A stretch of 64,000 nucleotides of DNA from Pseudomonas putida (GTDB lineage: Bacteria > Pseudomonadota > Gammaproteobacteria > Pseudomonadales > Pseudomonadaceae): positions 622,519 to 686,518 of the forward strand of contig NZ_MNAH01000004.1 of NCBI RefSeq assembly GCF_001976065.1, read 5' to 3'. Positions 8,639-17,789 of this stretch are shown piece after piece (within the stretch, counting starts at the first letter, position 1; the number at the start of each line of letters is the position of its first letter). The notes below the pieces were generated by a model. It had not been told where the DNA came from. It worked only from the letters and a program-made list of their open reading frames with translations, and searched no databases. The translations under genes were made by a program, and so were the position numbers.

Positions 8639-9970
8639 TCAGTTGCTGGAGGTTTCGCCAGCCGGCAGCTTTTCCTTGCTGCGCCAGTGCGGCAGGGAGT
8701 TCCAGTAGCGCTGGCCCTTGGCATCGTCGTACATGCCTTCCCAGCGAGCGATGACCAGCACGGCCAGGGCGTTGCCGATGACGTTCAGAGCGGTACGCGC
8801 CATGTCCATCACCCGGTCGACACCGGCGATGAAAGCCAGGCCTTCGAGCGGGATACCGACGCTGCCCAGGGTCGCCAGCAGCACCACGAAGGACACGCCC
8901 GGTACGCCGGCGATGCCTTTGGAGGTGACCATCAGGGTCAGTACCAGCAGCAATTGCTGGCTGATCGACAGGTCGATGCCGTACAGCTGGGCAATGAAGA
9001 TGGCTGCAATGCTCTGGTACAGAGTCGAGCCGTCCAGGTTGAACGAGTAACCGGTTGGCACCACGAAGCTGCAAATGGCTTTTGGCGCGCCATAAGCTTC
9101 CATCTTCTCGATCACACGCGGCAGCACGGTTTCGGAACTGGCGGTGGAGTAGGCCAGTACCAGCTCATCCTTGAAGATGCGCATCAGCTTGATCACCGAG
9201 AAGCCGAACAGGCGAGCAATCAGGCCCAGCACCACGAAGGCGAAGAAGGCGATGGCGAAATAAACCAGGATCACCAGTTTGGCCAGCGGAATCAGCGACG
9301 CGAAGCCGAAGTTGGCGACAGTCACCGCGATCAGGGCGAACACGCCGATTGGCGCGTAGTTCATGATCATGTGGGTGACCTTGAACATGCTTTCCGAAAC
9401 GCCCTGGAACATCTTCACCAGCGGCTCGCGCAGGTCCGCCTGCAGGCTCGACAGGCCGAGACCGAACAGCACGGAGAAGAAGATGATCGGTAGCATTTCG
9501 CCGCGAACCATGGCCGCGAAGATGTTCGACGGGATCAGGTTGAGGATGGTTTCGATGAACGCGTGTTCATGCTGAACCTCGGCCGCGGTGGCCTGGTACT
9601 TGGAAATGTCCACAGTACCCAGGGTGCTCATGTCGATGCCGGCACCTGGATGGAACAGGTTGGCCAGCAGCAGACCGACCACGATGGCGATGGTGGTGAC
9701 GATCTCGAAGTAGACGATGGTCTTGAAGCCGATGCGCCCCAGTTTCTTGGCATCACCCACGCCAGCAATGCCGACGATCAGGGAAGAGATGACGATCGGG
9801 ATCACGATCATCTTGATCAGACGGATAAAGATATCGCCCGCTGGTTGCAGGACGTTGCTGATCCACCAGGCTTTTTCGGCACTGAAATGGTTGAGCAGCG
9901 CACCGATTGCAATCCCCAATACCAGACCGATGAGGATCTGCCAGGCGAGGCTAAGCTTTGCCTTCTTCAT
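8639..9970 (-). CDS. gltP: Dicarboxylate/amino acid:cation symporter (glutamate/aspartate carrier)
   Basis: A 443-residue DAACS-family secondary carrier. Family marks include the serine-rich re-entrant loop (AYSTASSETVLPRVIEKM), the cation-binding GYSFNLDGSTLY segment and TSKGIAGVPG, with about eight membrane helices. It imports acidic amino acids or C4-dicarboxylates with H+ or Na+. The position beside ivy, algB and kinB matches P. aeruginosa gltP, and the sequence is GltP-like rather than DctA-like. The exact substrate is inferred. The start ATG at 9970 is preceded by AAGGG. Confidence 0.88.
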   Translation of the reverse strand: MKKAKLSLAWQILIGLVLGIAIGALLNHFSAEKAWWISNVLQPAGDIFIRLIKMIVIPIVISSLIVGIAGVGDAKKLGRIGFKTIVYFEIVTTIAIVVGLLLANLFHPGAGIDMSTLGTVDISKYQATAAEVQHEHAFIETILNLIPSNIFAAMVRGEMLPIIFFSVLFGLGLSSLQADLREPLVKMFQGVSESMFKVTHMIMNYAPIGVFALIAVTVANFGFASLIPLAKLVILVYFAIAFFAFVVLGLIARLFGFSVIKLMRIFKDELVLAYSTASSETVLPRVIEKMEAYGAPKAICSFVVPTGYSFNLDGSTLYQSIAAIFIAQLYGIDLSISQQLLLVLTLMVTSKGIAGVPGVSFVVLLATLGSVGIPLEGLAFIAGVDRVMDMARTALNVIGNALAVLVIARWEGMYDDAKGQRYWNSLPHWRSKEKLPAGETSSN

Positions 9971-10641
9971 ATCTTTACCCTTACTTCAGTTTGACTCGGG
10001 CAGATGCACGACCGGCTCCGCTTGTGGCGAAAACGACAGAGCACTTGCCCCCGTATAAGGAGCCCCGGAGCGCTTGTTAGTGGCTCTCTGGCAGGCGAAA
10101 AAAGGCGCAACTATTCCGATGCAAGGATGCGGCGTCTAATGCCGTAAACGCCTACCCTATGCCGAATCGGCATGAGGTTTTTTGTGTGAAACGCGCGTCC
10201 CAACCGGTTCGAATGCGACATATTGGCAGGCATAAGTGCCGTGAACCGGCCATCACAGAGCAGGTTGGGTGTTTTTTGATCAGGGGGGAGGGGGACTGAA
10301 AAGAAGGAAAAACCTCTGATGCGCGCCGAGATCCGGGGGGAAAAGAAAGGCGATTTTTCTCGATGTACGGTCACAATTGAAGCGCCGCTAACGAAACCAA
10401 CGGCCTGTTCCAATCAAACGCACTCAGCAGTAAAGCTCTACGCAAGTCCGTCGAGCCGCCTGTGGCCGGCGAACTTGCGTGGCTGGTTCACCCTGACCCG
10501 GCCCTCGCGCAGGCACTCCCTGTACCCGTAGGTCACTCCGCCCCTGAAACAGGCAGAACGTCCCGACCCCTTGGTCATGCGCCTGCCTTCCTCAGGTGGC
10601 GCAGCGGCAAAGAAGCGGTGTGCTTCTTTCGCGTCTGGAAA
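9971..10641. other. 671-bp intergenic region without a convincing gene
   Basis: Short open frames here have poor start context and no recognisable protein. Structural signals: a palindrome ATGCCGAATCGGCAT (10159-10173) just before a T run; an inverted repeat CCGGTTC...GAACCGG (10204-10249) enclosing a second GGCA...TGCC pair; and a purine-rich tract (about 10276-10350, GGGGGGAGGGGG and AAGAAGGAAAAA) flanked by ATCAGGGG/CCTCTGAT. The region must contain the gltP promoter. A small RNA is possible but not shown. Confidence 0.5.
10609..10629 (-). terminator. Hairpin downstream of ivy
   Basis: AAAGAAGC, a five-base loop and GCTTCTTT form a perfect 8-bp stem 13 bases after the ivy stop. The stem itself supplies a U-rich 3' arm, but no separate U tract follows. 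Confidence 0.55.
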
Positions 10642-11106
10642 TCAGTACCACTTTGGATCTTTTTTCAGCTGTTCCATTAACAAGTTCTGCATACCCTGGT
10701 CCGGTTTTCCGAGGAAGCGGTAGTTGGCGTGCCTCGTCGGTGACTTGTCGGCCGGTAAACCTGCCGGTACTTCGAGCAGCATGGCGTAGGCTTCCTTTTT
10801 GTCGAAACTGACGGCGACGATCAAGCGTTCGGTGGTGCAACTGGCCTGGGAATGACACAGCGGTCCCACCAGATACTTGTCGCCATCCTCTTCAACGGCG
10901 TTCATTTGTTCGGCATCGCCAGACAGGTTCATCACCCATTCCGGCAAGCGTTCTTCCTTTTTCACAACGCCTTGCCAGGTTTCGCGATACTGCGGGTCAG
11001 CGTTCAAGAGCTCGTTGACCCGTGCCTGCCCATCATTGGCAGCGGTTGCCATGGCACTACCGCCCAGAAGCAGGGCGGCTGCCAGTGTCTTTAACGAAAC
11101 GCTCAT
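10642..11106 (-). CDS. Ivy family C-type lysozyme inhibitor
   Basis: A 154-residue periplasmic protein with a signal peptide (MSVSLKTLAAALLLGGSAMATA) and the Ivy fold signature. The inhibitory loop is a disulfide-closed CHSQASC (E. coli Ivy has CKPHDC), followed by the family block ERLIVAVSFDKKEAYAML and a C-terminal WY. Ivy proteins block lysozyme and can restrain the cell's own lytic transglycosylases. I chose ATG 11106 because GAGG lies six bases before it; a GTG at 11112 is also possible. It is the second gene of a pair with the DUF1328 gene, which ends 3 bases upstream. Confidence 0.85.
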   Translation of the reverse strand: MSVSLKTLAAALLLGGSAMATAANDGQARVNELLNADPQYRETWQGVVKKEERLPEWVMNLSGDAEQMNAVEEDGDKYLVGPLCHSQASCTTERLIVAVSFDKKEAYAMLLEVPAGLPADKSPTRHANYRFLGKPDQGMQNLLMEQLKKDPKWY

Positions 11107-11108
11107 GT

Positions 11109-11273
11109 TCACCCTCGGCCGCGGCGGCCAAAGAAGAAGGAAGCGATGAACATCACCAGGAACACGACAAAGAGAATCTTGGCGATACCCGTGGCGGTGC
11201 CCGCGATACCACCGAAGCCCAGGACTGCGGCGACAATGGCAATGATCAAGAATGTGATTGCCCAGCTCAACAT
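11109..11273 (-). CDS. DUF1328 (YtjA-like) small membrane protein
   Basis: A 54-residue protein, [20 protein letters not shown] at its start, with two hydrophobic helices and a basic tail (FFFGRRGRG). This is the DUF1328/YtjA family of tiny inner-membrane proteins, common in Pseudomonas and often stress-induced, with no known biochemical function. A clear AAGGAG lies seven bases before ATG 11273. It precedes ivy by a few bases on the same strand, so the two are probably co-transcribed. Confidence 0.88.
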   Translation of the reverse strand: MLSWAITFLIIAIVAAVLGFGGIAGTATGIAKILFVVFLVMFIASFFFGRRGRG

Positions 11274-11345
11274 GGTGATTCTCCTTACGTTTCTATTTAA
11301 AGGTGCTGCATTCCCGGCGCGACGAGCGCACCAAGTCGAATGTGC

Positions 11346-11633
11346 TTAGAACACCCAACGTTCCTGACGGGGCATCTCATCGGCCGGTTGTGCCTGATCG
11401 ACGTCCATCATTCTCATCGGGGCGTTATCTGCCAAACCGCTGCCTGCCGCGCTGAAGTGGGTTTGGGTCGGATGTTCAAACGATACGCTCGGGGCTTCTG
11501 GCTGCTGGCTCTGTTCCCAAAGAAGAAACTGTTGACCGGCGAACAGGGTGATCAACAGTGCAAGTACCGCAAACAGGCCTTGCTGAACATGCAGTGGCGA
11601 GAGATGCAATTGGGCGGCACGTTGACGATTCAT
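11346..11633 (-). CDS. Hypothetical single-helix membrane protein
   Basis: A 95-residue protein with one hydrophobic segment (about residues 19-38, GLFAVLALLITLFAGQQFLLW) and a polar C-terminal half rich in Gln, Pro and Ser. GGAGGA lies eight bases before ATG 11633. No domain is recognised. It sits 72 bases upstream of the DUF1328 gene on the same strand, so they may be co-expressed. The N-in/C-out topology is inferred from the Arg residues before the helix. Confidence 0.65.
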   Translation of the reverse strand: MNRQRAAQLHLSPLHVQQGLFAVLALLITLFAGQQFLLWEQSQQPEAPSVSFEHPTQTHFSAAGSGLADNAPMRMMDVDQAQPADEMPRQERWVF

Positions 11634-12064
11634 CCTGAAGCTCCTCCCACGCTGGGGATATCGGGTTGAGGGCGTTTGTTGTTGCCCTGCGTTAATCAGG
11701 TTATTGCAGCCTGCATGCCAGCTTTTTTCCTTTAAAAAATCGTTAAAAAACAATTACTTATAGATATGCCGCAAAGGTGACCTGACGCATCCTGCACGAT
11801 GGGCCCTCGTGCGGTCGTGCGTAATGCACGACTGGACGCAAAGACTTCGCAATATTTTTGAATTGAGAAGAGGGCGCAGCTGTCAGAAATGGACGCAAGG
11901 CATCTCTGATGCGGGTTTGCTATGAAAAACGCGCAAACACGGATCTGAAGCGAGGGGACAGGAGATAGCTACCCTGACAGGGCAGGAATGGATCAGAATA
12001 AACCATGCAACTTGCCCGATTTTTCCGTGACTAACCAAGATCATTCATTAAGGAGCGTAGGAAA
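11634..12064. other. 431-bp algB upstream region with two adjacent palindromes
   Basis: The region lies between two divergent genes. It contains an AT-rich tract (11730-11765) and two neighbouring inverted repeats sharing the same element: GCACGA/TCGTGC (11794-11812, enclosing GGGCCC) and GTCGTGC/GCACGAC (11814-11832). An AlgU-like promoter follows. No open frame is convincing. Confidence 0.6.
11860..11887 (+). promoter_or_regulatory. Possible AlgU (sigma-22) promoter of algB
   Basis: GAATTG (11860-11865), 17 bases, TCAGA (11883-11887). The AlgU consensus is GAACTT-N16/17-TCtgA; the -35 here matches four of six. algB is known to depend on AlgU in P. aeruginosa. The predicted transcript would have a leader of about 170 bases. 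Confidence 0.45.
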
Positions 12065-13411
12065 ATGGAATCCGCCACTGAGCACCAAGGCCGCATTCTT
12101 TTGGTGGACGATGAGTCTGCCATCCTGCGAACCTTCCGCTATTGCCTTGAAGATGAAGGCTACAGCGTGGCGACCGCTAACAGCGCCGCGCAGGCGGAAG
12201 CCTTGCTGCAGCGCCAAGTCTTCGACCTGTGCTTTCTGGATTTGCGCCTGGGAGAGGACAACGGCCTGGACGTTCTGGCGCAGATGCGCATCCAGGCGCC
12301 GTGGATGCGCGTAGTGATCGTCACTGCGCATTCGGCCGTGGACACTGCCGTGGATGCGATCCAGGCGGGTGCCGCCGATTATCTGGTCAAGCCATGCAGC
12401 CCCGATCAGTTACGCCTAGCCACGGCCAAGCAGCTGGAAGTACGGCAGTTATCGGCGCGTCTGGAGGCGCTGGAAGGTGAGATACGTAAACCCAAGGACG
12501 GACTGGACTCCCACAGCCCGGCGATGAAAGTCGTGCTCGAGACGGCTCGCCAGGTGGCCGGTACCGATGCCAACATCCTGATCCTCGGGGAGTCCGGAAC
12601 GGGGAAGGGCGAGCTGTCGCAGGCAATTCACGGCTGGAGCAAGCGCGCGAAGAAGTCCTGCATCACTATCAACTGCCCGTCGCTCACTGCCGAGCTTATG
12701 GAAAGCGAACTGTTTGGCCATAGCCGCGGAGCTTTTACCGGTGCCAGTGAAAGTACGTTGGGTCGCGTCAATCAAGCAGATGGCGGTACATTGTTTCTCG
12801 ACGAAATCGGCGATTTTCCCTTGGTTCTGCAACCAAAATTGCTGCGTTTCATTCAAGACAAAGAGTACGAGCGGGTAGGTGATCCCGTCACACGTCGGGC
12901 CGATGTGCGCATTCTCGCGGCCACCAACCAGAACCTCGAAGACATGGTCCGCGACGGCCGTTTCCGCGAGGACCTGCTGTATCGCCTCAACGTGATCACG
13001 TTGCACCTGCCGCCGCTGCGTGAACGCCGTGAAGACATTCTCACCCTCGCCGACCGTTTTTTGGCCCGGTTCGTCAAGGAATACGCCCGTCCGGCTCGGG
13101 GCTTCAGCGACGAGGCCCGTGAAGCGCTGCTCGGTTACCGCTGGCCAGGTAACATTCGCGAACTGCGTAACGTGGTTGAACGGGCAAGTATCATTTGCCC
13201 GCAGGAAAGGGTCGAGATTACCCACCTGGGCATGTCCGAAGCACCCATCAATAACGCCCCGCGTATTGGTGCCCCATTGAGTCTTGATGAGCTGGAAAAA
13301 GCCCATATCGGTGCCGTCCTCGCCACCGCAGGTACCCTGGATCAAGCCGCCAAGACTTTGGGCATCGACGCATCGACACTGTATCGCAAGCGCAAGCAGT
13401 ACAACCTGTGA
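12065..13411 (+). CDS. algB: Sigma-54-type response regulator AlgB
   Basis: A 448-residue NtrC-class regulator. Receiver domain 1-125 with phospho-acceptor Asp59 (CFLDLRL) and Lys109; AAA+ domain about 148-380 with Walker A GESGTGKG (175-182), the sigma-54 contact loop GAFTGA (222-227) and Walker B GGTLFLDEIGD; C-terminal helix-turn-helix (LDQAAKTLGIDASTLYRKRKQY). In P. aeruginosa AlgB activates alginate genes and controls virulence and quorum-sensing outputs; KinB, encoded next, acts mainly as its phosphatase. AAGGAGCGTAGGAAA precedes the ATG. The gene pair and length match the Pseudomonas orthologue closely. Confidence 0.95.
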   Translation: MESATEHQGRILLVDDESAILRTFRYCLEDEGYSVATANSAAQAEALLQRQVFDLCFLDLRLGEDNGLDVLAQMRIQAPWMRVVIVTAHSAVDTAVDAIQAGAADYLVKPCSPDQLRLATAKQLEVRQLSARLEALEGEIRKPKDGLDSHSPAMKVVLETARQVAGTDANILILGESGTGKGELSQAIHGWSKRAKKSCITINCPSLTAELMESELFGHSRGAFTGASESTLGRVNQADGGTLFLDEIGDFPLVLQPKLLRFIQDKEYERVGDPVTRRADVRILAATNQNLEDMVRDGRFREDLLYRLNVITLHLPPLRERREDILTLADRFLARFVKEYARPARGFSDEAREALLGYRWPGNIRELRNVVERASIICPQERVEITHLGMSEAPINNAPRIGAPLSLDELEKAHIGAVLATAGTLDQAAKTLGIDASTLYRKRKQYNL

Positions 13412-13421
13412 GTCTGCGGCG

Positions 13422-15212
13422 ATGAAACTGCCGATGAAGTTGCAGACTCGTCTTTTCCTCAGCATTTCCGCGCTGATCACCGTCGCACTGCTTGGTCTGC
13501 TGCTCGGGCTGGTCAGTGTGCTGCAGATGGCCGGGAGCCAGGAAGCGCTGGTGCGCAATAACTTTGTCACCCTGGATCTGGGACTCAAGTTGCGTCAGAC
13601 GCTGGGCGACCAGTTGATCATCATGCTCAGCGAAAAGAACGATCGCGCCGCCTTCGAAGCATCCAGACAGCATTACCTTGAATTGTTGGAGGAGGGCATT
13701 GCGCTGGAGCCGTCGGACGAAAGCCTCGGACACGGTTTCAAAAAGGCCAGGGCCGACTATCTGAGCTTCATTCGTGCGTATGAGGATTCCGCTGACCCAA
13801 CGCGCGTGCTCAGCGGCAACGATGAGCTGACCGAAAAATTCAATTTACTGCGCAATGGTCTGATCACCGACCACAAGCGGGCGTTGGAAGGCATCAGCAC
13901 CATCGAACGCGAGGCCCGTGAGCGTGCGCTGCTGATCGCCGGGCTGCTTGGCCTGGTCGGGCTGGCGGTACTGATCATCGGCTTCGTGACCGCGCACGCC
14001 ATCGCTCGGCGCTTCGGCGAGCCTATCGAGGCGCTGGCGCAGGCAGCGGACCATATCGGCCAGGGTAATTTCGACGTCACGCTGCCGGTGTCGTCGGCCG
14101 TGGAACTGAATCAGCTGACCCGGCGCTTCGGGATCATGGCTGAAGCGCTACGCCAGCATCAGGCCACCAACGTAGATGAGTTGCTGGCGGGACAGCAGCG
14201 TTTGCAGGCGGTGCTCGATGGCATCGACGACGGATTGCTGATGATCGACCGCCAGGGGCACCTGGAGCACCTCAACCCGGTTGCTCAGCGTCAGTTGGGT
14301 TGGGACACCGATCGACTCGGGCGAGGCCTGGGGGAGGCGCTGGAGCACCCCGAACTCGATGAACAACTGCAGCTGGTTCTGCGTGGCGGCACACTGGAGC
14401 GGGTGCCGGATGACCTGAATATCGAGGTTGATGGTGAAACGCGGTTGCTGACATATAGCCTCACGCCGGTCATTCATACCCAAGGGCAGATTCTCGGCGC
14501 GGTGATGGTGCTGCACGATGTGACTGAACAGCGTGCTTTCGAGCGGGTGCGCAGCGAGTTCGTCTTGCGTGCCTCCCACGAACTGCGCACCCCCGTGACC
14601 GGCATGCACATGGCCTTCGGCCTGTTCCGCGAGCGCGCGCATTTTCCGCAGGAATCCCGTGAAGCCGACCTGCTGGATACCGTCAATGAAGAAATGCAGC
14701 GGCTGATGCAACTGATCAACGACTTGCTGAATTTCTCTCGCTACCAGAACGGCTTGCAGAAGCTCACCCTTACGCCGTGTTCCATCGATGATTTGCTGGA
14801 GCAAGCGCGGATTCGCTTTACCGACGGCGCGCAAGAGAAGGGCGTCGAGCTGTTGGTCGAAGTCCAGGGCCCCTTGCCACACTTGCAAGCCGATCAGCCG
14901 CAACTGGACCGGGTGCTCGACAACCTGATCGATAATGCACTGCGCCACACGGCCGCCGGCGGGCTGATTCGCTTGCAAGCCAGGCGGCATGGGGACCGGG
15001 TCATCATCAGCGTCGAAGATAACGGTGAAGGCATTGCCTATGGGCAGCAGGGGCGGATCTTCGAGCCCTTTGTCCAGGTCGGCCGCAAGAAAGGCGGGGC
15101 CGGGCTCGGTCTGGCGTTGTGCAAGGAAATCGTGCAACTGCACGGTGGCCGGATGGGCGTGTACTCGCGGCCGGGGCAGGGAACTCAGTTCTATATGACG
15201 TTGGCTGTGTAG
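13422..15212 (+). CDS. kinB: Sensor histidine kinase KinB
   Basis: A 596-residue membrane sensor starting 10 bases after algB. Order: membrane helix (about 12-34), periplasmic helical sensor domain, second helix (about 168-190), HAMP, PAS domain (LQAVLDGIDDGLLMIDRQGHLEHLNP), histidine box ASHELRTPVTG, and catalytic ATPase domain with N box NLIDNALRHT, G1 VEDNGEGI and G2 GGAGLGLALC. KinB phosphorylates and dephosphorylates AlgB; its phosphatase activity restrains alginate production in P. aeruginosa. The alternative ATG at 13434 would remove only four residues. It converges with the EAL gene, leaving 6 bases between stops. Confidence 0.94.
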   Translation: MKLPMKLQTRLFLSISALITVALLGLLLGLVSVLQMAGSQEALVRNNFVTLDLGLKLRQTLGDQLIIMLSEKNDRAAFEASRQHYLELLEEGIALEPSDESLGHGFKKARADYLSFIRAYEDSADPTRVLSGNDELTEKFNLLRNGLITDHKRALEGISTIEREARERALLIAGLLGLVGLAVLIIGFVTAHAIARRFGEPIEALAQAADHIGQGNFDVTLPVSSAVELNQLTRRFGIMAEALRQHQATNVDELLAGQQRLQAVLDGIDDGLLMIDRQGHLEHLNPVAQRQLGWDTDRLGRGLGEALEHPELDEQLQLVLRGGTLERVPDDLNIEVDGETRLLTYSLTPVIHTQGQILGAVMVLHDVTEQRAFERVRSEFVLRASHELRTPVTGMHMAFGLFRERAHFPQESREADLLDTVNEEMQRLMQLINDLLNFSRYQNGLQKLTLTPCSIDDLLEQARIRFTDGAQEKGVELLVEVQGPLPHLQADQPQLDRVLDNLIDNALRHTAAGGLIRLQARRHGDRVIISVEDNGEGIAYGQQGRIFEPFVQVGRKKGGAGLGLALCKEIVQLHGGRMGVYSRPGQGTQFYMTLAV

Positions 15213-15218
15213 GCGCTT

Positions 15219-16832
15219 TTACGCCTCGTCATCCAGGCGTCGACCGGCGATCCGGCGACCGCGGGTAATCAGCTCGATAAACTGCACCGCACTCAGTGCA
15301 TGAGCGAACAGCCAGCCCTGGCCGAACTTCACCCCCTCACTGCTCAGGAGTGCCGCCTGGGCTTCATGCTCGATACCCTCGGCAATCACCTTCAAATGCA
15401 GTGACTGGGCCATGTGGATGATATGCGGGGCGACGCCGCTGCTCGCCGCGTCATGGCCCAGGGCATCGATGAACGCCTTGTCGATCTTCAGGCAATCCAC
15501 CGGCAGGGTTTGCAGGTAGGCGAGGCTGCAATAACCAGTGCCGAAGTCATCGATCAGTACCTGATGCCCGACATCCCGCAAGGCTTGCAGGTTTTCCCGG
15601 GCCACCACCACGTCGATCAATCCGCGTTCAGTGACTTCGAAGGCGATCTGCTTGGCCGCGACCCGGTGCAGGGTCAACAGCCGAGCCATCACTTGGCCGA
15701 TCCGCGGGACCATGACGTCGCAGGCGGCCAGGTTGACCGAGATGTAAAGTTGCGGATTGGCCCGCAGCAGTTGCCCCAGCTGCTCGAGCAGGCGTTGCAG
15801 GACAAAGTCGGTCATCTGGCGGATCTGCCCGGTGTTCTCGGCCATCGGGATGAACAGGTCGGGACTGGTCAGGGTGCCATCCGGCCGGCGCCAGCGCAGT
15901 AAGGCTTCAGCCCCGACACAGTTGCGGCTGTCGAGGTCGAAGATCGGTTGATACAGCACTTGCAACTCACCTCGACGGATGGCGCCGGTCAGTTCGGCAT
16001 CCAGTGACTGGCGCTGACGCACCAGCAGAAACACCAGGAAACCTACGCACACTGCCAACAACACACAGGCGGGCAGCAGCCACCACCACACGGGCGGTAT
16101 ATGGGTGCCACTGCGCGGGCTGATCAGCACCAACTGGTATACCGGGTTATCGGTGGGCATGCGATAGATCAGGCTGGTCTGGGTGACTTGCAGTGCATCG
16201 CGGGTTTTCGGGGGCCAATCTCCAGTCGGGGGCCAGGCTTGTGCGACACCCAGTACCGGAATTGCGCGGGTGCCATGGTCGAGTACTACAAGCAGGCTGC
16301 TACCCGGCGACAGGTCGACCATGTCGGTCAAATGGCCGCGGGAGGTCGCCACCCGAAAGTTGCCGCGACCGAGCATCAGCGCGGCACGGTTTTCATCGGG
16401 CTCGGTGGTGGTGTTCAACCAGTAACTGTAGGTGGGGCCCTTGATGTCCGGGGGGCGTATCAGGGACAAGCCTCCCTGGCGCGGGCGGTTGGAGCAGATT
16501 CGCGAGTCGTCCATGTAGGCGGCTTCATAGACGAAGCGATAATTGAAGCTGACCTGCTGCAGAGTCGCGATCATGTCGTCGTCGCAGCTACGCAGTGGTT
16601 GGGCTTCCAGGTCATCGAGGCTTTCGCGCAACTGCCCGAACAATTGCTCCAGCCGGGCGAGAAAACGTTCGCCCTGGGCGTTCATTTCCCAGCTTTCGTT
16701 TTGCTCAACCTGGTGGATGGCCACGAGGTAGCTGCCGGCCATCATCAATGCAGCGCTCAAGACAGCAGCCAGCATCGCCAGGAACCAAGGGCGATAGAAC
16801 CAACTTCCGAGTGTCTCTCGAGCAGCAGTCAT
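15219..16832 (-). CDS. CSS-motif EAL-domain cyclic-di-GMP phosphodiesterase
   Basis: A 537-residue protein. Two membrane helices (about 17-38 and 246-270) enclose a periplasmic domain with the cysteine pair of the CSS family (LRSCDDDM and SRICSNRP). The cytoplasmic EAL domain (about 285-520) has the catalytic set EALLRW, SVNLA, FEVTERG, DDFGTGYCSL, KIDKAFI and IAEGIE, so it should hydrolyse c-di-GMP to pGpG. In E. coli, CSS phosphodiesterases are inhibited when DsbA/DsbB oxidise the cysteines; dsbA itself lies 4 kb away here. There is no GGDEF domain. The gene is on the same strand as ampDh2, 75 bases downstream of which it would be if read from the right. Confidence 0.92.
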   Translation of the reverse strand: MTAARETLGSWFYRPWFLAMLAAVLSAALMMAGSYLVAIHQVEQNESWEMNAQGERFLARLEQLFGQLRESLDDLEAQPLRSCDDDMIATLQQVSFNYRFVYEAAYMDDSRICSNRPRQGGLSLIRPPDIKGPTYSYWLNTTTEPDENRAALMLGRGNFRVATSRGHLTDMVDLSPGSSLLVVLDHGTRAIPVLGVAQAWPPTGDWPPKTRDALQVTQTSLIYRMPTDNPVYQLVLISPRSGTHIPPVWWWLLPACVLLAVCVGFLVFLLVRQRQSLDAELTGAIRRGELQVLYQPIFDLDSRNCVGAEALLRWRRPDGTLTSPDLFIPMAENTGQIRQMTDFVLQRLLEQLGQLLRANPQLYISVNLAACDVMVPRIGQVMARLLTLHRVAAKQIAFEVTERGLIDVVVARENLQALRDVGHQVLIDDFGTGYCSLAYLQTLPVDCLKIDKAFIDALGHDAASSGVAPHIIHMAQSLHLKVIAEGIEHEAQAALLSSEGVKFGQGWLFAHALSAVQFIELITRGRRIAGRRLDDEA

Positions 16833-16907
16833 TATGGAATATCCGAAGAATTACCAATGAGTTATAGCTGCTGTTTGAGAAACGTGCTGACCGTCGGGCG
16901 ATCGTCA

Positions 16908-17687
16908 TTATTTTGTCTGATTTAAAACCTGAAGCATCGCAGCCGTTTGTGCGTCCGGCGTGCCGTCATAGCGCGCCGGTCGGAAATGCATCTGGAAAGC
17001 CGCCAGTACATGGCGGGTTGCGACGTCCAGTTCGCCGGTTTGCGGCGTGTCATAACCGAAGCGTGCCAGTTGCGTCTGGTACCAGCTGATGCTCGGCAGC
17101 TGCGTTTCAAACCGGGTTTGCTGGCGGGCTACGGCTTGCTCGTTCGGCCATATTCCGATCCCTTGCTCAGCCAGGCGCTTCCAGGGAAACAGGGGGCCGG
17201 GATCGAGTTTGCGCAAGGGGGCGATGTCGCTATGGCCGACAATGTTACGAGGGTTGATTGCGTAGCGCTGGCTGATGTCCTTGAGCAGGACGATCAGGGA
17301 TTGGACCTGCGCTTCGGTGTAGGGGTACCACAGGCGCCCGGTCGGGGTGTCCTTGAAGCCCGGATTGACGATTTCGATGCCGATAGAGCTTGAGTTCATC
17401 CAGGTGCGGCCTTGCCATTGGCTTTCCCCGGCGTGCCAGGAACGCAGGTTTTCATCCATCAGCTTGTAGATGGTCGCGCTCTTGTTGTCGCCGATCAGGT
17501 AATGACTGCTGACTTCACCATGGGTGAGCAGTTGAAGCGAGCGCTCCAGCGAAGCCGAGGTGTAGTGCAGCACGACGAATTGAATGCGACTGTCGTGATT
17601 GGCGGAAGCATGGCTGGTGTCGTAGCGGGGACCGCTGGCGCAGCCGGCCAAGAGGATCAGCGACACGATGAGAGCAAGATATTTCAT
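16908..17687 (-). CDS. ampDh2: N-acetylmuramoyl-L-alanine amidase, AmpDh2-like lipoprotein
   Basis: A 259-residue exported amidase. The signal peptide ends in lipobox LLAGC, giving an outer-membrane lipoprotein. The amidase_2 domain (about 33-185) has the zinc ligands expected of AmpD: H41 in VVLHYTS and the later HSDI and D162-type residue in KLDPGPLFPW. A C-terminal peptidoglycan-binding helical domain follows (about 200-255, ARFGYDTPQTGELDVATRHVLAAFQ). It cleaves the amide between MurNAc and the stem peptide in the periplasm, contributing to wall turnover and control of AmpC induction. The position matches P. aeruginosa ampDh2, two genes from kinB. Confidence 0.9.
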   Translation of the reverse strand: MKYLALIVSLILLAGCASGPRYDTSHASANHDSRIQFVVLHYTSASLERSLQLLTHGEVSSHYLIGDNKSATIYKLMDENLRSWHAGESQWQGRTWMNSSSIGIEIVNPGFKDTPTGRLWYPYTEAQVQSLIVLLKDISQRYAINPRNIVGHSDIAPLRKLDPGPLFPWKRLAEQGIGIWPNEQAVARQQTRFETQLPSISWYQTQLARFGYDTPQTGELDVATRHVLAAFQMHFRPARYDGTPDAQTAAMLQVLNQTK

Positions 17688-17789
17688 GGGGAAGCCAACA
17701 CGCTAAAGACAGTAATGCAACAGTGTAACGTACTGGCTTGTGCGTGTTGGCCCATCGCAACGATTTGAACAAAATGGAGCGACCAGCCC

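Noticed and set aside
10276-10350. G-rich tract considered as a G-quadruplex
   Set aside because: Only the first part has long G runs and four evenly spaced runs are lacking, so the structure is not supported.
10319-10858. Several short frames in the gltP-ivy gap
   Set aside because: No ribosome-binding site, no family match and Arg/Pro-rich composition typical of out-of-frame GC-rich DNA.
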